DNA from: Streptomyces sp. NBC_01241
Lineage (GTDB): Bacteria > Actinomycetota > Actinomycetes > Streptomycetales > Streptomycetaceae
Assembly: GCF_041435435.1 (NCBI RefSeq)
Contig: NZ_CP108494.1
Location: 5,180,501 to 5,244,500, forward strand
DNA length: 64,000 nt
Reading direction: 5' to 3'
Position numbers and translations under genes: made by a program. Under the pieces are notes generated by a model. It ran no database searches. It was given only the letters and a program-made list of their open reading frames with translations, and was not told the origin of the DNA. Shown one piece after another: positions 26,980 through 35,015 of this stretch. The stretch's first letter is position 1, and each line of letters begins with the position of its first letter.

Positions 26980-27068
26980 GATCCGGCAGCCCGGACCGGG
27001 ATCGCACGGCTGGGGGGCCGTCGGGTGTGGGTCCGGCGACTGCAGGGGTCCTGATCAGGGGCTTTGTT

Positions 27069-27084
27069 GCCAGTGATCACTGGC
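27069..27084. promoter_or_regulatory. 16-bp perfect palindrome upstream of aldehyde dehydrogenase
   Basis: GCCAGTGATCACTGGC is a continuous palindrome 73 bp before the dehydrogenase start. It is followed by an ACCCGT / ACGGGT inverted pair near 27107-27122. Probable operator; regulator unknown. Confidence 0.6.
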
Positions 27085-27157
27085 TTGTTTGTGGGGAGTG
27101 TGAAAACCCGTTACTCACGGGTACCCAAAGCGTGCGGCTGGACGTACTCTCGCCCTC

Positions 27158-28786
27158 ATGACGGACTCGCAGGCCTCCACGTCCACCCCCGCAGCCCCGG
27201 TCGGCACCAACCCCGTGGCCGCCGCCCCCGCAGGTGTGCGCACCGCGGCCGATGTGGTGACGCCAGAGGTGATCGCCCAGCTGACCCGTGGCGTGGCCGG
27301 CTCCGGCCGTACGGCCAACCACACCCCCTTCACGGGGGAGAAGCTGGCCGATCTGCCCGAGTCCACCCCCGAGGACGTGGCGACGGCCTTCGAGAAGGCC
27401 CGGGCCGCCCAGCCGGCCTGGGCCGCGACCCCCGTCCGCGCGAGGGCGGCCGTCCTGCTCCGCTTCCACGACCTCGTGCTCAGCCGCCAGGCCGAGGTGC
27501 TCGACCTCATCCAGCTGGAGACCGGCAAGGCCCGGCTGCACGCCCACGAGGAAGTGCAGGCCGTCGCCGTCGCGGCCCGGCACTACGGGCGCAAGGCCCC
27601 CGCGTACCTGAAGCCGAAGCGGCACACCGGAGTCGTACCGACCCTCACCAAGGTCACCGAGCTGCGCCAGCCGCGCGGCGTCATCGGCCAGATCGCGCCG
27701 TGGAACTACCCCTTCGAGCTGTCCGTCGGCGATGCGCTGCCTGCGTTCGTCTCCGGCAACGCCGTCGTGATGAAGCCCGACACGGAGACGGCGCTGACCG
27801 CGCTGTGGGCCCGGGACCTGCTGATCGAGGCCGGGCTGCCCGCCGAGGTGTTCCAGGTGGTCCTCGGTGACGGACCCGTCGTCGGCCCCGAGGTCGTCAA
27901 GCACGCCGACTACGTCTCGTTCACCGGTTCCACCCGCACTGGCCGCGAGGTCGCGCAGGGCGCGGCGGCCCGGCTCGTCGGGGTCTCGTTGGAGCTCGGC
28001 GGCAAGAACGCCATGCTGGTCCTGAAGGACGCCGATGTGGAGAAGGCCGCCGCGGGTGCCGTCCGCGCCTGCTTCTCCTCGGCCGGCCAGCTCTGCATCT
28101 CCATCGAGCGGCTGTACGTCCACGAGTCGGTCGCCGACGACTTCGTGGCCCGTTTCGCCGCCCGTACGAAGGCCATGCGGCTCGGCAGTTCCCTCGCCTA
28201 CGGCGCCGACATGGGCTCACTGGTCGGCGAGCGCCAGCTGGAGACCGTCACCCGGCATGTCGCGGAGGCCGTGGAGAAGGGCGCCCGGCTCGTCGCGGGC
28301 GGCGTCGCCCGGCCGGACATCGGCCCGCTCTTCTACGAGCCGACCATCCTCGACGGCGTCGAGGCGCCGATGGCCGTGTGCAGCGAGGAGACCTTCGGCC
28401 CGGTCGTCTCCATCTACCGCTTCACTGACGAGGACGAGGTCGTCGCCCTCGCCAACGCCACCCCGTACGGCCTGAATTCGAGCGTCTGGACCAAGGACGC
28501 CAGGCGCGGCCACCAGGTCGCCGCCCGGCTCCGGACCGGCACGGTCAACATCAACGAGGGGTATGCCCCCGCGTACGGCAGCGTGCAATCCCCGATGGGC
28601 GGCATGAAGGACTCCGGTCTCGGCCGACGGCACGGCTCCGAGGGCATCCTCAAGTACACGGAGGCACAGACCGTCGCCCAGCAACGGCTGATTCCGCTCG
28701 CCCCGGCGTTCGGCATGGACGACGAGAAGTACGCGGCGTTCATGACCCGCAGCCTGAAGGCGATGAAGGCGTTCCGCCTGCGCTGA
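27158..28786 (+). CDS. NAD(P)-dependent aldehyde dehydrogenase, succinate-semialdehyde type (GabD2-like)
   Basis: 542 aa cytoplasmic enzyme oxidising an aldehyde to the acid. Family motifs: IAPWNYPFELSVGDALPAFVSGNAVVMKPD (cofactor site), FTGSTRTG, general base E279 in LELGGKN and nucleophile C313 in GQLCIS. It resembles mycobacterial GabD2 succinate-semialdehyde dehydrogenases in sequence style and length. The substrate is an inference. The ATG at 27158 has no Shine-Dalgarno. TACTCT at 27145-27150 lies seven bases upstream, so a leaderless mRNA is likely. Confidence 0.9.
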   Translation: MTDSQASTSTPAAPVGTNPVAAAPAGVRTAADVVTPEVIAQLTRGVAGSGRTANHTPFTGEKLADLPESTPEDVATAFEKARAAQPAWAATPVRARAAVLLRFHDLVLSRQAEVLDLIQLETGKARLHAHEEVQAVAVAARHYGRKAPAYLKPKRHTGVVPTLTKVTELRQPRGVIGQIAPWNYPFELSVGDALPAFVSGNAVVMKPDTETALTALWARDLLIEAGLPAEVFQVVLGDGPVVGPEVVKHADYVSFTGSTRTGREVAQGAAARLVGVSLELGGKNAMLVLKDADVEKAAAGAVRACFSSAGQLCISIERLYVHESVADDFVARFAARTKAMRLGSSLAYGADMGSLVGERQLETVTRHVAEAVEKGARLVAGGVARPDIGPLFYEPTILDGVEAPMAVCSEETFGPVVSIYRFTDEDEVVALANATPYGLNSSVWTKDARRGHQVAARLRTGTVNINEGYAPAYGSVQSPMGGMKDSGLGRRHGSEGILKYTEAQTVAQQRLIPLAPAFGMDDEKYAAFMTRSLKAMKAFRLR

Positions 28787-28863
28787 CCCCCGGAGCAGGC
28801 GTTTTGCCCGCGCTGCCCCGTAACACCGCAGCACGTTCCGCCCTTTTCGTACCGAGGAGAGCC

Positions 28864-30768
28864 ATGTCCCAGGACAGCCCTGCCCAGAATCAGGCCGAGC
28901 CCGCCGGTGGGACCGACGACGACGCGTACGACTACGACGTCCTGGTCATCGGCTCGGGCTTCGGCGGCGCGGTGTCGGCCCTGCGGCTGACGGAGAAGGG
29001 ATACCGGGTCGGGGTCCTGGAGGCGGGCCGCCGCTTCGGCCCCGGCACCCTCCCCAAGAACTCCTGGGACATCAAGAACTACCTGTGGGCCCCCGCGCTC
29101 GGCCTCTACGGCATCCAGCGCGTCCACCTGCTCGGCCATGTGATGGTGCTGGCCGGTGCGGGCGTGGGCGGCGGCTCGCTCAACTACGCCAACACGCTGT
29201 ACGTGCCCCCGGCGCCGTTCTTCGAGGACCGGCAGTGGGCGTCCATCACCGACTGGCAGGACGAGCTGAAGCCGCACTACGACCAGGCGAAGCGGATGCT
29301 CGGGGTCCGGCTCAATCCGACGATGACTCCGTCCGACGTCCATCTGAAGGCGGCCGCGCAGGCCATGGGCGTCGGCGACACCTTCCATCTCGCCCCGGTC
29401 GGCGTCTTCTTCGGCGACGGCAAGGACGCCGACGGCACGGCCACGGTCAAGCCCGGCGGCACGGTCGCCGACCCGTACTTCGGCGGCGCGGGCCCCGCCC
29501 GCAAGGCCTGCACCGAGTGCGGCGAATGCATGACGGGCTGCCGGCACGGCGCGAAGAACACCCTCAACGAGAACTACCTCCACCTCGCCGAGAAGGCCGG
29601 GGCGGTCATCCACCCGATGACCTCCGTCGTCGCGATCGCGGACCACCCGGAGGGCGGCTACCACGTCACCACCGTACCCACCGACCGCCGCAGGAAGACG
29701 AGGCCCACGCGGCTGCGCGCCCGCAAGGTGGTCGTCGCGGCGGGCACGTACGGAACGCAGACCCTGCTGCACACCATGAAGGACCGCGGTCTGCTGCCCC
29801 GGCTCTCCGACCGGCTCGGCGAGCTGACCCGCACCAACTCCGAGGCGCTCGTCGGCTCGCAGACCAGCGACCGGCGCTACCGCAAGAAGCACGGCACCGC
29901 GAAGGCCGACTTCACCCAGGGCGTCGCGATCACGTCCTCGATCCACCCCGACGAGAACACCCACATCGAGCCGGTCCGCTACGGCAGGGGCTCCAACGCG
30001 ATGGGCGCGATGTCCATCCTCCAGGTGCCCTACGGCGGCCGCCGGGTGCTGGGCTGGCTCGGCAACATGGCCAGGCACCCGGCCCTCGCCCTGCGATCGC
30101 TCTCCAACCGCCGCTGGTCGGAGCGGACCATCATCGGACTCGTCATGCAGTCGCTGGACAACTCCCTGACCACGTACCGCAAGCCGGGCGGAATAGGGAA
30201 GGGCCTGCTCACCGCCCGGCAGGGGCACGGCGCACCCAACCCGGCCCAGATCGAGGAGGCGACGCGCAGCGCCTCCCTGCTCGCCGACGAGATCAACGGC
30301 TTCGCGGGCTCGAACATCGGCGAGCTGATGGGCACCCCGCTCACCGCGCACTTTCTCGGCGGCTGCCCCATAGGCGCGAGCGCCGAGGAAGGGGTGATCG
30401 ACCCGTACCACCGGCTCTACGGACACCCCGGCATCTTTGTGGTCGACGGTTCCGCGGTCTCCGCGAACCTCGGCGTCAACCCGTCGCTCACCATCACCGC
30501 ACAGGCCGAGCGCGCGATGTCCTTCTGGCCCAACAAGGGCGAGGCGGACCCGCGCCCCGCGCAGGGTGAGGCGTACGAACGGCTGGCCGCGGTCGAGCCG
30601 CAGGCACCGGCCGTACCGAAGGAGGCGTTCGGCGCGCTGAAGCTGCCGTTCCTCGGGCTGCCGACGGTCCCGCCGAAGAAGAATCTGCAGGAGCAGACGG
30701 AGAAGAACCCGCAGGAGCAGACGGAGAAGAACCCGCAGGAGCAGACGGAGAAGAATCCGCAGGAGTAG
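28864..30768 (+). CDS. GMC-type FAD oxidoreductase (cholesterol oxidase-like) with C-terminal repeats
   Basis: 634 aa. FAD site YDVLVIGSGFGGAVSALRLTEKGY at residues about 22-45; C-terminal GMC signature GGCPIGASAEEGVIDPYHRLYGHPGIFVVDGSAV. An internal CTECGECMTGC cluster (CxxCxxCxxxC) is conserved in this long GMC subgroup. The tail is three to four copies of an eight-residue QEQTEKNP unit, probably disordered. The start is the ATG at 28864 with GAGGAGAG upstream. It follows the aldehyde dehydrogenase by 77 bp and may provide the aldehyde or ketone in the same pathway. Substrate not determined. Confidence 0.9.
   Translation: MSQDSPAQNQAEPAGGTDDDAYDYDVLVIGSGFGGAVSALRLTEKGYRVGVLEAGRRFGPGTLPKNSWDIKNYLWAPALGLYGIQRVHLLGHVMVLAGAGVGGGSLNYANTLYVPPAPFFEDRQWASITDWQDELKPHYDQAKRMLGVRLNPTMTPSDVHLKAAAQAMGVGDTFHLAPVGVFFGDGKDADGTATVKPGGTVADPYFGGAGPARKACTECGECMTGCRHGAKNTLNENYLHLAEKAGAVIHPMTSVVAIADHPEGGYHVTTVPTDRRRKTRPTRLRARKVVVAAGTYGTQTLLHTMKDRGLLPRLSDRLGELTRTNSEALVGSQTSDRRYRKKHGTAKADFTQGVAITSSIHPDENTHIEPVRYGRGSNAMGAMSILQVPYGGRRVLGWLGNMARHPALALRSLSNRRWSERTIIGLVMQSLDNSLTTYRKPGGIGKGLLTARQGHGAPNPAQIEEATRSASLLADEINGFAGSNIGELMGTPLTAHFLGGCPIGASAEEGVIDPYHRLYGHPGIFVVDGSAVSANLGVNPSLTITAQAERAMSFWPNKGEADPRPAQGEAYERLAAVEPQAPAVPKEAFGALKLPFLGLPTVPPKKNLQEQTEKNPQEQTEKNPQEQTEKNPQE
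30687..30765 (+). repeat. 24-bp tandem repeats encoding the GMC oxidoreductase tail
   Basis: Three nearly identical 24-bp units plus a partial fourth, starting GCAGGAGCAGACGG, encode the Gln/Glu/Thr/Lys/Asn/Pro-rich C-terminal tail. Copy number is likely to vary between strains. Confidence 0.85.
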
Positions 30769-30811
30769 GCGGAGCAGCGGTGGCAGGGCCCCGGCCGACC
30801 GGGACAGCCGA

Positions 30812-30843
30812 AGGGGCTGCACCCCCCTCCGAGTGCAGCCCCT
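30812..30843. terminator. Bidirectional hairpin terminator
   Basis: AGGGGCTGCAC (30812-30822) pairs with GTGCAGCCCCT (30833-30843). Located between the convergent ends of the GMC oxidoreductase and LAETG protein genes. Confidence 0.85.
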
Positions 30844-30867
30844 CCGTGCTCAAGGTGACGAAACGCC

Positions 30868-31905
30868 TTACGCGGCGGCGTCACCGTTCCTGCGGCGCCG
30901 CACGATGAACATCGCGCCCGCGCCGAGCACGATGGCCGCGCCGCCCGCGGCGGCGAACACCGGCACCGCGGAGGACGAACCGGTCTCCGCGAGGGAGCCG
31001 GAGACCTTGCCCGTCGGGTTGTCGGCCGGCTTCGTGGTCGGGACCGGAGCGGTGCCGCCGGTCTGCGGCGTCGAGCCGCTCTCGCCGGAGTTCACGATCT
31101 TGAACTTGTACGCGACGTCGCTGAAGCCCAGGCAGTCCTTGTCGCCCACGTACAGACCGGCGCCGAGGGTGAAGCCGGCGCCGACGGGGGCGGTCGACTT
31201 CACGTTGATGCGCAGCGGGATGTCGACCTCGTAACCCGGACGGATCTCGTCGGACTGGCCGACGTAGCCGACCGCGCGGCCGTCCTCGTTGAGGTCCTCC
31301 CACTTGTTCGTGTCCTGGTCGAGGGCCTGGAGGCTGACGTGCTTCGACTTGAAGAGGTCGTAGCCGTCCTTGTCGGAAGAGGCGCCCGCGAAGTAGTCGA
31401 TCTCCTTCACGACGGACTTCGACGAGTTGTAGACGTTCATCTTGAACTGGTGCCAGCCGCTGCCCCGGGCGATCTTGCCGGGCAGGCCGTTGATGGAGAT
31501 GTCCAGGTCGGACTTGGAGCACTCCACCAGCTCCTCCGGGTCCTCGGACTCCGACGGGGACGCGGATGCCGAGGCGGACACGGACGGGGACGGGGAGGCG
31601 GATGCGCTCGCCGAGTCGCTCGGGCTCGGGGCGACCTCGCCCGGGGTGGTGCTTCCGGTCGGCTCGGCCGTCTCGCCCGCGCCGGGCTTGCCGGTCTCCT
31701 CGGCGGGAGCGGTGGTGGATGCGCTGGCGGAGGGGGACGCCTCGGTCTCCGGGGACTCGGAGTCGCTCGGCGAGGGCGATTCGGTGGACTCGACGGCAAC
31801 GGTCCCGTCCGTCGTTTCGGCAAACGCGACCGGGGCGGCCAGGATCGCGGCGGGAGCGATGACTGCCGTGGCGGCGGCGAGCGCCATGGTGCGGCGAAGC
31901 TTCAT
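30868..31905 (-). CDS. LAETG-anchored cell-surface protein (sortase E-type substrate)
   Basis: 345 aa secreted protein. Signal peptide MKLRRTMALAAATAVIAPAAILAAPVAFA is followed by a long Ser/Pro/Glu/Ala-rich stalk (about residues 35-130). A folded domain follows (CSKSDLDISINGLPGKI to DVAYKFKIVN) with two Cys. The C-terminal sorting signal is LAETG, a hydrophobic helix (PVFAAAGGAAIVLGAGAMFIV) and a RRRRN tail. Class E sortases of Streptomyces recognise LAxTG (knowledge). The start is the ATG at 31905 with GAGG six bases upstream. Upstream in-frame starts lack the signal structure. Ligand or role unknown. Confidence 0.9.
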   Translation of the reverse strand: MKLRRTMALAAATAVIAPAAILAAPVAFAETTDGTVAVESTESPSPSDSESPETEASPSASASTTAPAEETGKPGAGETAEPTGSTTPGEVAPSPSDSASASASPSPSVSASASASPSESEDPEELVECSKSDLDISINGLPGKIARGSGWHQFKMNVYNSSKSVVKEIDYFAGASSDKDGYDLFKSKHVSLQALDQDTNKWEDLNEDGRAVGYVGQSDEIRPGYEVDIPLRINVKSTAPVGAGFTLGAGLYVGDKDCLGFSDVAYKFKIVNSGESGSTPQTGGTAPVPTTKPADNPTGKVSGSLAETGSSSAVPVFAAAGGAAIVLGAGAMFIVRRRRNGDAAA

Positions 31906-32054
31906 GAATGACCTCAGAAGTCCGGCGTACCGCTGTGAGCAGTACGGATAAGGGGACTGGCCCGGCGGTGGCGGGGGACACGAGCGGGGCCGGTGGTTCC
32001 GCATGATTGACCCGTGGTCCGCCGCAATGGTTGTCCGCTTATTCACAGAACCTT

Positions 32055-32074
32055 TATGTGATGCCGCTCACATA
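32055..32074. promoter_or_regulatory. CRP/FNR-type palindrome TATGTGA-N6-TCACATA
   Basis: Perfect 7-bp inverted arms with a 6-bp spacer containing the canonical TGTGA-N6-TCACA core, 150 bp upstream of the LAETG gene. On the plus strand its left half coincides with the -10 of a possible promoter (TTGTCC at 32031-32036, 18 bp, TATGTG at 32055-32060). Streptomyces Crp is the likely binder; inference. Confidence 0.65.
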
Positions 32075-32126
32075 CCCCTCCGTGCCCGGTCCGCGGTCGC
32101 CAGGAATCCGGACACGGCACATGAGC

Positions 32127-32162
32127 AAGGGCCCCGCGGACCGGAAGCGGTCCAGGGGGCCC
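32127..32162. terminator. Strong hairpin (36 nt)
   Basis: AGGGCCCC at 32127-32134 pairs with GGGGCCCT at the right end, and CGGACCG / CGGTCC forms the inner stem with a GAA-containing loop. Either a terminator of the candidate small RNA or a structural element in it. Confidence 0.6.
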
Positions 32163-32239
32163 TGCTGGATGAACATCCGGACGCGGCCTCGGCGCCGAGC
32201 CGGCCGGGCTGCTCCCCGAGCAAACCGTTCCGACCGGAT

Positions 32240-32277
32240 ACGGTCGGCTCCGGGCGTCCCCGGAGCCGACCGTTTCT
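32240..32277 (+). terminator. Rho-independent-type terminator
   Basis: ACGGTCGGCTCCGGG (32240-32254), loop CGTC, CCCGGAGCCGACCGT (32259-32273), followed by TTCTT. The 15-bp perfect stem plus U-rich tail is a rightward terminator, although no rightward protein gene precedes it. Confidence 0.75.
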
Positions 32278-32519
32278 TGGAGTGACCGGGCTGCTGTCCC
32301 CTGCCGACCGGTCACGCACACTGGGGCGCGGTCCCACGGCGTACCTGCAGTACGCCACACGCTCCAGCGGAGCCACGCGTGGTTTCTCCAAAGCCGCCCC
32401 TGGCTGGCACGGACACCGGGACCAACGAAGCCGCGACGGACCCGGTCACGCGCCGTACGGGTGAGAGTCGGCCCGAACTGGGATACGTCGGCACACCCCC
32501 GGACCCCGGGCACGGGGCG

Positions 32520-32852
32520 TCAGGCCCGGCCGCGGCAGAGCTCCAGCAGCGTCATGGCGAGGGAGGTGCCGGGCTTGCCGAGCGCGTCCCGGTACTGGCC
32601 GAGGATCTCCATCTCGCGGGAGAGGTTGATCCGGCGGCCGCCGGAGGTGATCCGGGCCTCCTGGATGACCGCCGAGACGGCCATCCGCTCCTGGACGAGT
32701 CCGATGATCCGGTCGTCGAGCGCATCGATTCGGGTCCTGGCGCCGTCGATCAGGGCGGCAGCCTCATCGGTGTGCGCACCGGTCTTCTCGGCGGCGGTCT
32801 TCGTGGGGGCGGTCTGCTTGGTAGCGGTCTTCGTGGGGGCGGTGCCGGCCAT
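32520..32852 (-). CDS. Chorismate mutase (AroQ fold)
   Basis: Converts chorismate to prephenate, the branch toward Phe and Tyr. 110 aa. A Thr/Lys/Ala-rich N-terminal tail of about 27 residues with a repeated PTKTA element precedes the AroQ helix. There, IDGARTRIDALDDRIIGLVQERMAVSAVIQEARI shows the R, D and R positions expected in the active site. GGRRINLSREMEILGQYRDALGKPG completes the fold. The ATG at 32852 has GAGGAG eight bases upstream. A leader peptide and terminator hairpin precede it, pointing to attenuation by aromatic amino acids. Confidence 0.92.
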   Translation of the reverse strand: MAGTAPTKTATKQTAPTKTAAEKTGAHTDEAAALIDGARTRIDALDDRIIGLVQERMAVSAVIQEARITSGGRRINLSREMEILGQYRDALGKPGTSLAMTLLELCRGRA

Positions 32853-32903
32853 GGTGGTGACTCCTCGTGGGATGCGGCCCCCGAAACCGACCGGTCCGGA
32901 ACG

Positions 32904-32940
32904 CCAGAACGCCCCGGGCCTTTCGGCCCGGGGCGCCTGG
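32904..32940 (-). terminator. Attenuator hairpin in the chorismate mutase leader
   Basis: Core CGCCCCGGGCC (32910-32920) and GGCCCGGGGCG (32925-32935) with a 4-nt loop, extended by CCAG / CTGG. It lies on the leader transcript between the leader-peptide stop and the chorismate mutase start. Part of the left arm of the RNA (CGGGCCG) can instead pair with CGGCCCG inside the leader-peptide coding region, giving a plausible antiterminator. Confidence 0.7.
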
Positions 32941-32959
32941 AACGTTGCTTGTCAGTGGA

Positions 32960-33031
32960 TCAAGCAGCACGACCATGGCAGCCGGCGGGCCGGATGCCAT
33001 AGGTAAAGACGAAGGTCGTGTGCTCTCGCAT
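32960..33031 (-). CDS. Putative Phe/Tyr leader peptide of chorismate mutase
   Basis: A 23-codon ORF, too short for normal gene calling, ends in TGA 20 nt before the attenuator hairpin. It carries F7, F9 and Y11 within a TTFVFTYG stretch, the amino acids made by the pathway of the gene it precedes. The start is the ATG at 33031 with no Shine-Dalgarno, but CATACT lies six bases upstream, so the transcript should be leaderless and begin at the ATG. This matches the logic of trp-type attenuators in Actinobacteria. Confidence 0.7.
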   Translation of the reverse strand: MREHTTFVFTYGIRPAGCHGRAA

Positions 33032-33037
33032 AAACCC

Positions 33038-33067
33038 AGTATGACCTTGCCTGCCCGGGCGGACCAA
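33038..33067 (-). promoter_or_regulatory. Putative promoter of the chorismate mutase leader
   Basis: On the minus strand TTGGTC (33067-33062) and CATACT (33043-33038) are separated by 18 bp. The expected transcription start coincides with the leader-peptide ATG. Confidence 0.55.
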
Positions 33068-33127
33068 CACGGCGCCCGGATGCTGAGACACCACCCGGAG
33101 CCCGCTCCGGAGCCCGTGCTTCGCACA

Positions 33128-33235
33128 CCCCGGTCCCGGGTGGGACGACGGCCGGCTCCGTACCCCCGGTCCCGGGCGGGACGACGGCCGGCTCCGTACC
33201 CCCGGTCCCGGGCGGGACGACGGCCGACTCCGCCA
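33128..33235 (+). repeat. 36-bp tandem repeats, three copies
   Basis: Three copies of a 36-bp unit beginning CCCCGGTCCCGGG and containing GGGACGACGGCC: 33128-33163, 33164-33199 and 33200-33235, the last one diverged. They lie between the divergent leader-peptide and guaA promoters. Each unit contains a CCCGGG palindrome. No unique spacers, so not CRISPR. Confidence 0.85.
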
Positions 33236-33307
33236 TCCGGGCAGACCGGTGGAGCAGACCGGTAGAATCGACAGAACCGACCCCCCTTCACCGCCGGAAG
33301 GCCGCCC

Positions 33308-34903
33308 GTGCCAGCAGCACCCCTCGCCGCCCCCGACATCGCCACCGACGTGGTCCTCGTTGTCGACTTCGGGGCGCAGTACGCCCAGCTCATCGCCCGA
33401 CGCGTCCGTGAGGCCCGGGTCTACAGCGAGATCGTCCCGTCCACGATGCCGGTGGCCGAGATGCTGGCCAAGAACCCTCGGGCGATCATCCTGTCCGGCG
33501 GTCCCTCCTCGGTGTACGCGGAGGGCGCGCCGTCCCTCGACCGGGCGATCTTCGAGGCCGGGGTCCCGGTCTTCGGCATGTGCTACGGCTTCCAGCTGAT
33601 GGCCACCACGCTCGGCGGCACCGTCGACGACAACGGTGCCCGTGAGTACGGCCGTACCGCGCTCACCGTCTCCAAGTCCGGCTCCACGCTCTTCGAGGGC
33701 ACGCCCGCCGAGCAGTCGGTCTGGATGTCGCACGGTGACGCCTGCTCCGCCGCCCCCGAGGGCTTCACCGTCACCGCGTCCACCGACGTCGTACCGGTCG
33801 CCGCCTTCGAGAACGACGAGAAGAAGCTCTACGGCGTCCAGTACCACCCCGAGGTCCTGCACTCCACGCACGGCCAGCAGGTCCTGGAGCACTTCCTCTA
33901 CCGCGGCGCCGGCATCGAGCCGACCTGGACCACGACCAACGTGGTCGACGAGCAGATCGCGCTGATCCGCGAGCAGGTCGGCACCAAGCGCGCCATCTGC
34001 GGCTTGTCCGGCGGAGTCGACTCCGCGGTCGCCGCAGCCCTCGTACAGAAGGCCATCGGCTCCCAGCTGACCTGCGTGTACGTCGACCACGGCCTGATGC
34101 GCAAGGGCGAGACCGAGCAGGTCGAGAAGGACTTCGTGGCCGCCACCGGCGTTCAGCTGAAGGTCGTCGACGCCGAGGAGCGGTTCCTGACCGCGCTGGC
34201 CGGGGTCTCCGACCCCGAGCAGAAGCGGAAGATCATCGGCCGCGAGTTCATCCGCGTCTTCGAGCAGGCCCAGGCCGAGCTCGTCGCCGAGGCGGGCGCG
34301 GCCGGCGAGGACGTCGCGTTCCTCGTCCAGGGCACGCTCTACCCGGACGTCGTCGAGTCCGGCGGCGGCACCGGCACCGCCAACATCAAGTCCCACCACA
34401 ATGTCGGCGGTCTCCCCGACGACATCGAGTTCCAGCTCGTCGAACCGCTGCGCCAGCTGTTCAAGGACGAGGTCCGGATGGTCGGCCAGGAGCTCGGCCT
34501 GCCCGAGGAGATCGTCCAGCGCCAGCCGTTCCCGGGCCCCGGCCTCGGAATCCGTATCGTCGGCGAGGTCACCAAGGAGCGGCTCGACCTGCTCCGCGAG
34601 GCCGACGCCATCGCCCGCGAGGAGCTGACCGCGGCCGGCCTGGACCGCGACATCTGGCAGTGCCCGGTGGTCCTGCTCGCCGATGTCCGCTCGGTCGGCG
34701 TCCAGGGCGACGGCCGCACCTACGGCCACCCGATCGTCCTGCGCCCGGTCTCCTCCGAGGACGCCATGACGGCCGACTGGTCGCGCCTGCCGTACGAGAC
34801 GCTCGCCAAGATCTCGACCCGCATCACCAACGAGGTCGCCGACGTCAACCGCGTCGTGCTCGACGTGACGAGCAAGCCGCCGGGCACCATCGAGTGGGAG
34901 TGA
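33308..34903 (+). CDS. guaA: GMP synthase (glutamine-hydrolysing)
   Basis: Aminates XMP to GMP using glutamine and ATP. 531 aa. The class I amidotransferase domain has VVDFGAQYAQLIARRVRE and nucleophile GMCYGFQ. The ATP pyrophosphatase P-loop is CGLSGGVDSAVAAAL. The C-terminal dimerisation domain ends RITNEVADVNRVVLDVTSKPPGTIEWE, the family terminus. The GTG at 33308 has GGAAGG upstream. A -10-like TAGAAT is at 33263-33268. Same pathway as guaB in this window but unlinked in operon terms. Confidence 0.97.
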   Translation: MPAAPLAAPDIATDVVLVVDFGAQYAQLIARRVREARVYSEIVPSTMPVAEMLAKNPRAIILSGGPSSVYAEGAPSLDRAIFEAGVPVFGMCYGFQLMATTLGGTVDDNGAREYGRTALTVSKSGSTLFEGTPAEQSVWMSHGDACSAAPEGFTVTASTDVVPVAAFENDEKKLYGVQYHPEVLHSTHGQQVLEHFLYRGAGIEPTWTTTNVVDEQIALIREQVGTKRAICGLSGGVDSAVAAALVQKAIGSQLTCVYVDHGLMRKGETEQVEKDFVAATGVQLKVVDAEERFLTALAGVSDPEQKRKIIGREFIRVFEQAQAELVAEAGAAGEDVAFLVQGTLYPDVVESGGGTGTANIKSHHNVGGLPDDIEFQLVEPLRQLFKDEVRMVGQELGLPEEIVQRQPFPGPGLGIRIVGEVTKERLDLLREADAIAREELTAAGLDRDIWQCPVVLLADVRSVGVQGDGRTYGHPIVLRPVSSEDAMTADWSRLPYETLAKISTRITNEVADVNRVVLDVTSKPPGTIEWE

Positions 34904-35015
34904 TCTTTTCGCAAGGTCAACGCTGATGCCGTCGCTCATTCGTTTGGGCGGCGGCATTGTCGTACCAGCTGGGTACGCTTCCCATACAGGCGAGACTCCA
35001 TGCATGGGAGCAATC

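Larger units (their letters stand above)
32067..32277 (+). ncRNA. Candidate small RNA
   Basis: A plus-strand promoter-like pair (TTGTCC-N18-TATGTG) is followed within 70-210 bp by two strong hairpins (32127-32162 and 32240-32273), the second ending in TTTCTT, with no ORF between. The intervening sequence is rich in inverted repeats. Predicted only from these signals; the 5' end is an estimate. Confidence 0.35.
31906..32519. other. 614-bp intergenic region without a protein gene
   Basis: Holds the promoter of the LAETG gene, a CRP/FNR-type palindrome, two strong hairpins and a possible small RNA (listed separately). Further right are inverted repeats GTGACCGG / CCGGTCAC (32282-32315) and GGCGTAC / GTACGCC (near 32339-32357). 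The last 160 bp before the chorismate mutase stop show nothing recognisable. ORFs here lack Shine-Dalgarno sites and codon bias. Confidence 0.6.

Noticed and set aside
32280..32519. tRNA or other stable RNA
   Set aside because: No cloverleaf, TPsiC-like or anticodon arm could be built; only simple inverted repeats.
32949..32971. TTGTCAGTG near the leader-peptide stop as a damage promoter
   Set aside because: The expected -10 position reads AGCACG, and the site is inside the attenuator leader on the other strand.
33128..33235. 36-bp repeats as a CRISPR array
   Set aside because: Units are directly adjacent with no unique spacers, only three copies, and no cas genes.
32952..33236. Minus-strand 94-codon ORF over the 36-bp repeats
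   Set aside because: The repeated PAVVPPGTGGTE translation is an artefact of the DNA repeats; no ribosome site; conflicts with the leader peptide and promoter.
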